Origin: Chloranthus sessilifolius
Taxonomy: Eukaryota; Streptophyta; Magnoliopsida; Chloranthales; Chloranthaceae
Assembly (NCBI GenBank): GCA_021018995.1
Contig: CM037588.1
Span: forward strand, 94,586,765-94,650,764
Length of the DNA stretch: 64,000 bases
Direction of reading: 5' to 3'
Made by a program: the position numbers and the translations under genes. Positions 56,013 through 64,000 of this stretch are shown here, piece by piece. How positions within the stretch are numbered: position 1 is the stretch's first letter; each line of letters opens with the position of its first letter. Under the pieces are notes generated by a model. The model saw nothing but the letters and a program-made list of their open reading frames with translations, was not told the origin of the DNA and did no database searches.

Positions 56013-56326
56013 TCTTGATCTTTTAGTAGACTTGAGTTGTACTATATTTTAGTTTAGAAAATATTTTATAGCTGTGCCATAAATAGAATAAAAGTGCTAC
56101 TGATTCTTTGTGGAACTTTATAGAATTGGATAACAGCAGAAGGGAAAAGCTAAAGCTACAGCTGGAGTTTATCTAGCTCTGTTTGCACTTCTTTTACCCT
56201 AAAAACTTAGTCCTTTGATGTTGAATTTCCTGTAATTAATTTAGTGTAAATCTTTTTAGTTGTTAATTTGGTTTGATAATTCTTTGTGTGTTGTGAGCAT
56301 TTTCCTTACTTGTTGAATTTGTGTGT

Positions 56327-57963
56327 ATGCTTGGAAGAAGGTCCCTTAACCCTGAGTTGGAACATCCAAATCCTGAGGTTGAAAGGGTCCTTAGACCAAG
56401 AAACACCACATAAGGCCCTACTATTGAAACTGAGCCAACTGTTATGGCTGAGAGGCAAAGAACCCTGACGGAATACAATGCACCTGGGGATTACACATCT
56501 CCCTTTTGCATACAATTCCCTTCAATTGAGGGAAACTATGAAATCAAGTCCTCCACCATTAACATGTTGCCATCTTTTCATGGGCTCAGTAAGGAAGATC
56601 CTTACAAGCATATTGACCAATTTTTGACACTTTGCACCACTTTCAATATTGTTGGCTTGGGACCTGAAGCCATCAAACTGAGGCTCTTTCCTTTTCCCCT
56701 AAAGGACAAAGCTAGCACCTGGTTCTCTAAGCTCCTAGCCAATAGCATTCAAACATGGAGTGACCTCCAAAGCCAATTTCTGGCTAAATTCTTTCCTATG
56801 AATAAAACAAGTCAGATGAGGACAAACATTTTGTCATTTACTCAGTCCTCAACTGAGGATTTTTATGAAGTATGGGAGAGATTTCAAGAGATGTTAAAAC
56901 AATGCCCCCACCATCAAATTCCGTAGTGGAAACTTGTACAAGTATTTTACCAAAGAATTAATTCCAAGAGTAGGGATATGGTGGATGCCTCAGGTGGTGG
57001 TAGTTACCTCCACAAGATAGCTGATGAGGCTTGAGAGTTGTTTGACATCATAGGGGAAATTTCCTTACAGCAGGAGTCACTGTCTCGCAATGACAGCCAG
57101 ACCCCAGCTAAATTTGTGAAATAGTCCACCCCTAGAGGTGGAATGTATAAAGTTAAGGTGCAAAGTGATTTGGAAAGGAAGGTGGACAATCTGAGTTTAA
57201 AGTTTGACAAATTGATGAATGTGATGCAGCCTAGGATGGTTGCACAAGTGGAGGAGGCATGTCTAATATGCCAATCTCCCACACATTTACTCCAAGATTG
57301 TCTATCAGCCAACCAATTCCCTGACTTTGTAATGGGACATGCCAATGATGCCCAAGCATATGGATAGCAACTTACTGGTACACATGGAGAAACCACCCAA
57401 ATTTGAGGTGGAGATAAGATGCATTCCCTCAGCCCCAGCAGCAGCAATTGGCAGCTCCATACAAGACCTCATCACCAATTTAACGAAGGATACCCATCAA
57501 GATAAAATTTTTAGTTGGCTGCCCCACAACCCAATCAGTTGATCTTGCCCCCACAATAGCCCAGATCCTCTTCCTTTGAAGAGCAAATGCTGGCATCTAT
57601 ACAAAATTTGGGGAACTTTGTCCAATCTGTGAACTCTCATGGGCAAACCATTAAAAAAATAGAGGACCAGCTGGGTCATATCTGTAATGCTTTGAATAGG
57701 ATAGAGGAGGGAAAATTGCCTAGTCAGCCCCTGACCAATCCTAAAGGGCAATATATGATTGGAGAAACATCCTTTACACATGAGGAGGCTAATGCAATCA
57801 CTACTCTAAGGAGTGGCAAGGTGGTTGATAATTTAGTGGGCAGGGCAGCTGAGGAGGTCATGGAGAGTGAAAGTGAAAGAAATGAGAGTGATGAAGAATC
57901 AAAAAAGTCAGCCCCTATTGTGGATCAGCAAGGGCAAAATAAAGGGGTTGATGTTGAACCCTA
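56327..57963 (+). pseudogene. Element C gag, broken
   Basis: It starts at the ATG at 56327 (MLGRRSLNPELEHP), in line with B; a stop follows at about 56411. The capsid-like region reads YNAPGDYTSPFCIQFP, MLPSFHGLSKEDPYKHIDQF, LRLFPFPLKDKASTWF, LQSQFLAKFFPMNKTS and EVWERFQEMLKQCPHHQIP. The CCHC knuckle CLICQSPTHLLQDC is at 57260-57301. A helical segment (MLASIQNLGNFVQSVNSHG to IEDQLGHICNALNRIEEGK) follows, then TTLRSGKVVDNLVG and an acidic tail to the stop at 57961. At least eight stops or shifts occur. Gag would package element RNA in the cytoplasm. Confidence 0.87.
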
Positions 57964-58236
57964 GTAGCCAACAATAAGTGAAGAAAAAGATAAAAATAAA
58001 AAATTGACCATGATGTGGTTAGGCATGCAGCTGTGGCACCAGCAGTCCCACAGCTGTCATTTCCTCATGCATTAGCTGGCCCATCTCCTTTTGATAAGGG
58101 GAATACTCAAATAGAGGAGATGATAGAGACCTTCAAGCAGGTCAAGATTAATTTGCCCTTGCTTGATGCCATAAAATAGGTCCCTACCTATGCCAAGTTC
58201 TTGAAGGACCTCTGAACACAGAAAAGAAAAGTAAGG
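57964..58236 (+). other. Gag-protease junction of C
   Basis: A degenerate coding remnant. Pieces such as SFPHALAGPSPFDKG and KQVKINLPLLDAIK correspond to the end of B gag (46512-46916 side), with stops between. Confidence 0.6.
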
Positions 58237-58722
58237 GTGCAATTGTCCAAAAAGGTTTTTGCTGTTAAGCATGTTAAGTTAGTTCTGTCCATTGCCACAC
58301 TTGAGAAATTACAGGACCTAGGGGTACCTACTATCCCCTGCATAATTGGAAACCACACCATTAGAAGAGCCCACTTGGACTTAGGGGCCAGTGTAAACCT
58401 GCTCCCATATTCTGTGTATGAGGAATTAGGTTTGGGGGAGCTAAAAGCCACATCAGTTGTGCTCCAACTGGCTGATAGGTCTGAGAGGAGACTTGTGGGT
58501 GTGGTGGAGGATGTTTTGGTAGGGGTGGACAAGTTCTACTATCCTGCTGATTTCCTTATTTTGGACATGGACCCTTGCAAAAGTAAAGCCCCAATTCCTG
58601 TCATCCTTGGAAGGCCATTCATGGCCACTTCAAATGCTTGCATACAATGCAGGTCAGGGGTGATGGAGGTAACCTTTGGGAATATGAAGGCCCAATTAAA
58701 TATGTATAATGCTGCTAGGTAA
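58237..58722 (+). CDS. Element C aspartic protease domain
   Basis: An open run of about 161 codons gives a full retropepsin: KHVKLVLSIATLEKLQDLGV, active-site D-L-G-A-S at 58378-58392, SVVLQLADRSERRLVG, GVDKFYYPADFLILDMDP, PVILGRPFMATSNACIQC and VTFGNMKAQLNMYN. It is very similar to B (45874-46464) and to the A remnant. The stop comes shortly after the domain. It is not a stand-alone gene; the ATG is simply the first methionine of this stretch. Confidence 0.87.
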   Translation: MQLSKKVFAVKHVKLVLSIATLEKLQDLGVPTIPCIIGNHTIRRAHLDLGASVNLLPYSVYEELGLGELKATSVVLQLADRSERRLVGVVEDVLVGVDKFYYPADFLILDMDPCKSKAPIPVILGRPFMATSNACIQCRSGVMEVTFGNMKAQLNMYNAAR

Positions 58723-59043
58723 CCTTAGATGGACATTGAGGACTGTTGTGTAATAGATGTACTAGATGGCCTTGTGGAAGAAGAATTATCCAATCTGCTA
58801 GATTAGGGTAATGTTGATGATGACCTCGGAAATATTTGGAGTTTGGTTGAGGAGGAGGCCTAAGTTCTCATAATAGAAGACAACACCAAAATAGAGTCTT
58901 CTGTGGGCCTAGTGTAGCATTCCAATTGGAAACCTGCATTTCTGCCCCTTCCTCAAAGCACTATGGCACCTTTGTTGCCTTCCATTGAAAGTCCCCTTGA
59001 GCTGAAGCTGAAATAGCTCCCAGCCATATTAAAATATGCCTTC
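58723..59043 (+). other. Protease-RT linker of C, degenerate
   Basis: Pieces of the acidic linker (IDVLDGLVEEELSNLLD, LPSIESPLELKLK) with several stops, matching 3710-4060 in A. Confidence 0.65.
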
Positions 59044-60150
59044 TTGGGCAAAAATAATAAGCTTCCAGTGATTATCTCCTCTCTCACTAGTGAGCAAGAG
59101 GGGGAATTATTGGGTGTTCTCAAGAAGCACAAGAAAGTAATGGGGTGGACAAAAGCTGATCTTGAAAGCATTGATGTCTCAGTTTGCATGCACAGAATTC
59201 ACTTGGATGAGAGTGTAAAACCCTTTAGGGAGATACAGAGAAAACTTAATCCTCACATGCAAGATGTGGTCTTGAAGGAGATAGTGAAACTATTGGATGC
59301 AGGAGTAATTTACCCTATTTCAAATTCAGAATGGGTGTCACCTATCCAGGTGGTACCTAAAAAGTCAAGCATAATAGTTATCACTACTGATTCTGGGGAG
59401 TTGAGGCCAGCCAAGGAGACCACTGGCTGGAGAGTTTGCCTTGATTATAGGAAACTCAACTCTAAAACCAGGAAAGACCACTTTCCCCTCCCTTTCATTG
59501 ACCAAATTCTAGATAAGCTGGCTTGGAAGGCATTTTACATCTTTCTTGATGGATACTTAGGGTATAACCAAATCCCTGTGTATCCTCAAGATCAAGAAAA
59601 AACTACTTTCACATGTCCCTTTGGCAGCTTTACTTACAGAAGGATGCCTTTTGGACTGTGCAATACCCCAGCCATATTTTAGAGGTGCATGTATGCAATC
59701 TTTTCTGATATGATTGACAAGTTCCTGGAAATCTTCATGGATGATTTCTCAGTATATGGGGATAGCTTTAGCCAGTGCTTGAGTCACCTTGAGCTGGTTT
59801 TACAAAGATATGAGGAGACCAATTTGGTCCTAAGCTGAGAAAAGAGTCACTTTATGATGACACAAGGAATTGTATTAGGCCATGTGGTCTCTCACAAAGG
59901 AATAGAAGTTGACAAGGCTAAAGTGGACTTGATTTCACACCTGCCCCACTCATGATTGTCAAACAAATTAGAGGTTGACATACTAGATTTTACAGGAGGT
60001 TCATTAAGGACTTCAGCAAAATTGCACAGCCATTGTATCACCTGCTGTGTTAGGATGTGCCATTTGACTTCTCTACTGAGTGCCTTGAGGCCTTTGAGGC
60101 CTTATAAAAGTGCCTTACCACTACTCCTGTAATCCAGGCCCCAGATTACT
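59044..60150 (+). pseudogene. Element C reverse transcriptase, broken
   Basis: An open part to 59682 covers the fingers and palm (ISNSEWVSPIQVVPKKSS, TTGWRVCLDYRKLNSKTRKD, FPLPFIDQILDKL, IPVYPQDQEKTTFTCPFG, YRRMPFGLCNTPA). A stop at 59680-59682 breaks it, then RCMYAIFSDMIDKF and the catalytic F-M-D-D at 59734-59745 follow. The thumb and connection continue (EKSHFMMTQGIVLGHVV, KGIEVDKAKVDLISHLP). A deletion or shift near 59950-59985 removes part of the segment that in A reads KIIKQFRSFLEH. More residues are conserved than in A, but the enzyme cannot be made in one piece. Confidence 0.88.
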
Positions 60151-60653
60151 CACTCCCCTTTGAGCTGATGTGTGATGTATCAGACTTGGTCATAGGTGTT
60201 GTCTTAGGACAGAAGAAAGATAAGCTGCTTGCAGTGATTTATTATGCCAGCAAAATACTAGCTGAAGCTCAGCTCAATTACACCACCACTGAGAAGGAGT
60301 TATTTGCTGTGGTGTTTATTGTGGATAAGTTTAGACCTTACTTGCTGGGGTCTAAAATTGTTTTTTTTACTGATCACTCTGCCCTTAAATACCTATTGGC
60401 TAAGAAGGATGCCAAACCAAGGTTGATAAGATGGATCCTCCTGTTACAGGAGTTTAATCTTGAGATTAAGTATAAAAAGGGAGTTGAGAATGTGGTAGCT
60501 GACCACCTCTCTAGAATTATTTTTGAAGAATGTGCAGCATCACCTGTTAATGAGTTTTTCCCTGATGAGCAGCTATTTGCCATGCAATCTACTGTGCCCT
60601 GGTCTGTACACATTATCAATTTTCTTAATGTTGGTAAGATCCCCCCTCACTAG
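60151..60653 (+). pseudogene. Element C RNase H
   Basis: An open run of about 160 codons to the TAG at 60651-60653: [78 protein letters not shown] and [15 protein letters not shown]. The F-T-D-H aspartate, lost in A, is present. Upstream it should be joined to RT; stops near 60105 prevent this. The domain itself looks undamaged. Confidence 0.82.
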
Positions 60654-61180
60654 TCCAAGATGGACAAAGACCTATTTTTCTCTCAGGAAAAATATTTTTT
60701 GTGTATGGATCCATACCTTTACAAGCATTATGCAGACCAGGTTGTTAGGAGATGTGTGCTTGAAAGTGAGTTCCATAACATTCTTTCAATGTGCTATGAG
60801 CAAGCCTGTGGAGGTCACTTTAGTGGCCAAAAGACTGCCGTAAAAGTATTGTAATGTAGCTTTTATTGGCCTTCTTTGTTCAAAGATACAAACATACATT
60901 GCAAGGCCTATGAGAGATGTCAAAGGTTGGGAGGCATTTACAAGATAGCTTCAATGCCATTGCAACCCATCCTTGTGGTAGAACTTTTTTACATATGGGG
61001 CATTGATTTTATGGGTCCCTTTTCTCCATCTATTGGTTTTAACTTCATACTTGTGGTAGTGGACTATGTGTCCAAATGGACAGAAGCCATTGCCACAAGA
61101 ATCAATGACCATATAGTTGTCCTTAAAATTTTGAAGGACAATATCTTCTCAAGATTTGGCACCCCCAGAGCTAGCATTAG
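60654..61180 (+). pseudogene. Element C integrase, truncated in the catalytic core
   Basis: The HHCC-type N-terminus is present (LYKHYADQVVRRC, CYEQACGGHFSGQKTAVKVL, a stop at 60852-60854, then FYWPSLFKD, AYERCQRLGG). The core begins with G-I-D-F-M-G-P-F, keeping the first catalytic aspartate, and runs through FNFILVVVDYVSKWTEA to SRFGTPRAS. The homology ends there, just before the second catalytic aspartate (I-I-S-D-G in A). The following residues come from the inverted LTR scrap. The break also removed the whole C-terminal domain. Confidence 0.88.
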
Positions 61181-61194
61181 AGAGCTAACCACAC

Positions 61195-61271
61195 TGTTTC
61201 AACTCTCTCTTCACTTACATCTATGCTTCTTTCATCTGCTAGAATTTCTTGGTCCATTATGACATGCAAAC
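61195..61271 (-). repeat. Inverted fragment of C U3
   Basis: The minus strand reads GCATGTCATAATGGACCAAG and GAAGCATAGATGT, matching 53403-53480 of the 5' LTR. It is in opposite orientation to both LTRs and directly follows the cut integrase. Confidence 0.9.
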
Positions 61272-61289
61272 TAATCACCATGGTGTGTA

Positions 61290-63161
61290 CCTCACGAGGA
61301 CTCTGCAAGCTGTGCGAATGAACTAAAGAGTAAAAAAAGCAACTACGCGACAAGCTTAAATCTTTCTGTGCGAGAAACCAGCATTTGAAGCCTAATCTTA
61401 CCTCACGAGTACTCTACGAACCACAAGAGAATTAATGTGCAGAAGCCAACCTTGCGAAGCTCTTGCTCTCCTCTTCTCAGTCTTAACTCAAGGACCTTTT
61501 AAGGATTTCCCCAGGTCTAGGGCACACATCTCGAGGCACTAATCTCAAGGCACACATTTCAAAGCATCCAAGGGTTGTAACAGTTCCACATATGCTAGAA
61601 AAACTAGGGTTTACTCTTCTCTGAGCCAAGGCATTAGGACTGAGTATATAAGATGTGTTTGTACTTAGATATAGGATCACTCCTTCAACCTCTGTAGGTT
61701 GTGAGCTCGAGCAGGCTAAGGTTAGGGTTTGATCACTCCTTTTCCCATTTTTCTTCTCTCTTAGCCCAGCACTTGCTGGCTAAATCTTTTGTAAGTAGTT
61801 AGGTGTAGTTTTATTTAGTTTTGTAATGGGTCATGTGATCTTTGGGATCTTTGGTCGAGCAGTTGTGCACAAGGCCGCTGCCTTGAGAAATTACATTATT
61901 GGTAATGTTGATCAATGGAATTTATACTTTAAACTTTTATTCAATCTGTTATTTTCCTATTTGCCCATAGTTTTGTTTAGGCTATAGCATGCATTTAGGA
62001 TTTGGGCTGATTGAAAGCCCATGGAAGCTTGAGCTTGTATCCATGGGACCATGGTGGAAGCAACAGTTTACATGTTCCTTCTCAAACCTCTGTGGTGAGG
62101 AAAACCTCTATGGATAGTATGTGACCATTTAAGTGGACAAACTATAGCCTAGGGTGATTCCATGTCCAGATCTGAGAAGGATTCTTCTCCTCTGCACTTG
62201 TGCTTGTAGCCTGGTGAGAGGTTATTACAAGAACTTGCTCCCCTCTGTGTTACTTGACCAATATCAGATGTTAGATCCAACTTTTTCTATAGTGATTGCA
62301 GACTTGAGGGCTGAGTCATTGAAAGCCTTTAGTAGCAATGATTGGCTGCATTTAAAGTCCCTTATGGGTTGGAATTCCTATGAATGCCTGCCAGATCTGT
62401 ATCAGATCTGGGGAGATTGTAGCCTGGCAAACATAGTGTTTACAATAGTTTTAATGTTCTGATTTGATCCGTTGGGTAGAGGGCATCTATTAGATAATCT
62501 GTGACCATTTAAGTGGATAGGTTATAGCCTTAAGATCAGTCTACTCCATTTAATCAAATTGGTTTTTTTATTTTCTTCTTGTGCTTTAATCCTCCCTATT
62601 GGATAGTCTATGACCATTCAAGTGGACAGGTTATAGCCTTAAGGGACCAGGTTGAATCACAAGAGTGAGTTGGATCCTTCTTCCTTCTGAGGTTTTTAAT
62701 AACACATCAGCAAGAATTCCTACAGAAGCAGATCTAGATCTGAATTATAAAACTGATATGAACTTGACCTAGTAGTTTACTTCCCACAATTTTATCTTTA
62801 TTTTTACACACCACCACCACGTTCTTAATAACCCTTTCTTCAGGATAGGACTGCACTTTATTTCTTTTCTTTTAGTAGGTAATTTAGTGTAGTTGTGCCA
62901 CCCAACTCTCTTTCTTTAGGATTGCCAGATTTGTAGCCAGATCTAGAGGCATACTATTATAGCCCATTTAGGGTTCTAAATTAATTTCTCTATGGGACAA
63001 ACTCTTACTTATCAAAATTTGCTACAATAGCCCTGTATCTTACAAGCTGTGTGTATTTTAGGTTACTATTTTCATAGCCATTTCACTCTACTCTTAGATT
63101 CTAATGTTACCATCTTATCACTTAAATAAACCCAACACCTGGACATATAAAGACACCAATA
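61290..63161 (+). repeat. 3' LTR of element C, lacking its first 0.9 kb
   Basis: It resumes in direct orientation with AACTAAAGAGTAAAAAAAGC, equal to the 5' LTR near 54142. It keeps TATATAAG (61645-61652) and three family boxes (about 62105-62155, 62490-62535 and 62590-62645). It ends CACCAATA at 63161. It is more diverged from the 5' LTR than the two B LTRs are from each other. Confidence 0.87.
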
Positions 63162-64000
63162 GAGTGATGATCTAAAAACCAAAAGGCATATAATGATCTC
63201 CAGATCTGGCTACAGATCAGGAAATTCTAAACCTAAGCTAGAAAGCAAGGTAAAGAAAGGTAAAGGTGTCACAAGCTAAACTACACTAAAAACATAAAAC
63301 TACAGCTAAAGAAAGGGGATGAAGAAGGATGATGATGATGTAGTGAAATAAAATATAAAATGGTGAGAAGTAGACAGCTAGGGACTGGTTCTTATTGCAA
63401 ACAGATCAAGATTGTGGACTTACAGTTGTCCTTCACTTGGCTTCAAGCACAAGTGCAAGGTAGAAGAATTCAAACTAAACCAAAGGCTTGAACTGATCTT
63501 AAGGGTATGATCTATCCACTTGAATGGTTTCAGACCATCCTATAGACTTGATCCAATCCCAAGGTTCAAATTGAAACAATAAAACCATTGCAGCCACTAT
63601 GCTTGTAAGGCTAGAAGCACTTACAACTATAGGATCAAATAATCCATATAGATCTGGTGAGGACCACTAAAAATCATAGATTATTTGGGGATCTAAACTC
63701 AGCTAGTCATTGCTTCAAACAGCTGCAATGACCGAGCTCAGAAGGCTGCAATCTCTATATCATTTCATATCTCTTCACTGAAAATAGATCTGGAAATCAG
63801 AGTAAGAGTCAGATCTGCTACAATCTTTCACTTGGCTACAAGCTCAAGTGTAAAGAGGAAGAATCCAATCTTACCTTCACTTCTGGATTAGTCCTAAGGG
63901 TATGATATGTCCACTTGAATGGTCACAGATCATCCTAGAGATTTACTCTAGCAGTGAGGATAAAGATTAGAACATGAAAATTACTGCAAGCACTATGGTT
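63162..64000 (-). repeat. LTR G, right part, running off the window
   Basis: It starts with the GAGTG duplication and continues, on the minus strand, the LTR broken at 53218. Reverse text includes GATCTGTAGCCAGATCTGGAG as in A and C. Family boxes appear at about 63496-63545 and 63891-63945. U3 and the element body lie beyond the window. Confidence 0.82.

Larger units (their letters stand above)
53219..63161 (+). mobile_element. Element C: Athila-type retrotransposon with rearranged 3' part
   Basis: 5' LTR 53219-55988, PBS, gag, protease, RT, RNase H, integrase (cut), an inverted LTR scrap and the remaining 3' LTR to 63161. The GAGTG duplication on both sides and the continuation of LTR G across it show a true insertion. 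The extra ORF, 3' tail, PPT and the first part of the 3' LTR are gone, replaced by an inverted 77-base piece of U3. Frames contain many stops. Confidence 0.9.

Noticed and set aside
63159..63161. C 3' LTR ending at the canonical CA (63158)
   Set aside because: The GAGTG duplication begins at 63162, and A also shows CACCAATA, so ATA was kept as part of the element end, although the 5' LTR/PBS junction reads CACCAAG.

Overview
This window looks like heterochromatic nuclear DNA of a large-genome flowering plant. It has no intact single-copy host gene. Nearly everything I can identify is a transposable element: Ty3/gypsy LTR retrotransposons of the Athila type, CACTA (En/Spm) DNA transposons, and smaller repeats. 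They are nested inside one another and carry many stops and frameshifts. No rRNA, tRNA gene or CRISPR array was seen.

Layout. (1) 1-3440: LTR-like and unrecognised repeat DNA. (2) Element A, 3441-15997, plus strand: an Athila-type element cut at its 5' end inside protease. It has RT, RNase H, integrase, an extra ORF interrupted by repeat X (10278-11742), a 3' noncoding tail, PPT and 3' LTR. (3) 15998-23650: LTR pieces of several families, in both orientations. (4) Element E, about 23655-51672, plus strand: a diverged Athila-type element. It is split first by a minus-strand copy of X (26234-35684), which is itself split by CACTA DNA holding a ubiquitin-RUB exon, and then by element B. (5) Element B, 38054-50790, minus strand: complete, with two LTRs of about 2.16 kb, a perfect CCTAG target duplication, PBS and PPT. 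It carries gag, protease and the extra ORF but has no RT, RNase H or integrase. (6) 51677-53040: another LTR-like block. (7) Element C, 53219-63161, plus strand: flanked by a GAGTG duplication and inserted in an LTR (G) of a minus-strand element. Its integrase is cut, and its 3' LTR is replaced at the front by an inverted piece of itself.

What is most interesting. Each retroelement family carries a dense cluster of short, mostly palindromic, CG-containing motifs in its LTR U3. In the three elements that keep the extra ORF, a second cluster of the same or a related motif lies just in front of that ORF. The motif differs between families (CTCGAG, TCGATAGG, TCGACCGGTCGA, TCGCGAAG/TCGCGCAG and others). 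Other noncoding parts hardly change: a 50-base box repeated downstream of the TATA box, a block in the 3' tail, and two polypurine tracts. The extra-ORF proteins have basic, nuclear-signal-like N-termini and show no membrane segments. Together this suggests an element-specific DNA-binding (possibly anti-silencing) protein coevolving with its sites, as inferred for VANC proteins and their motifs in Arabidopsis VANDAL transposons. That functional reading is inference; the motif distribution itself is visible in the sequence.
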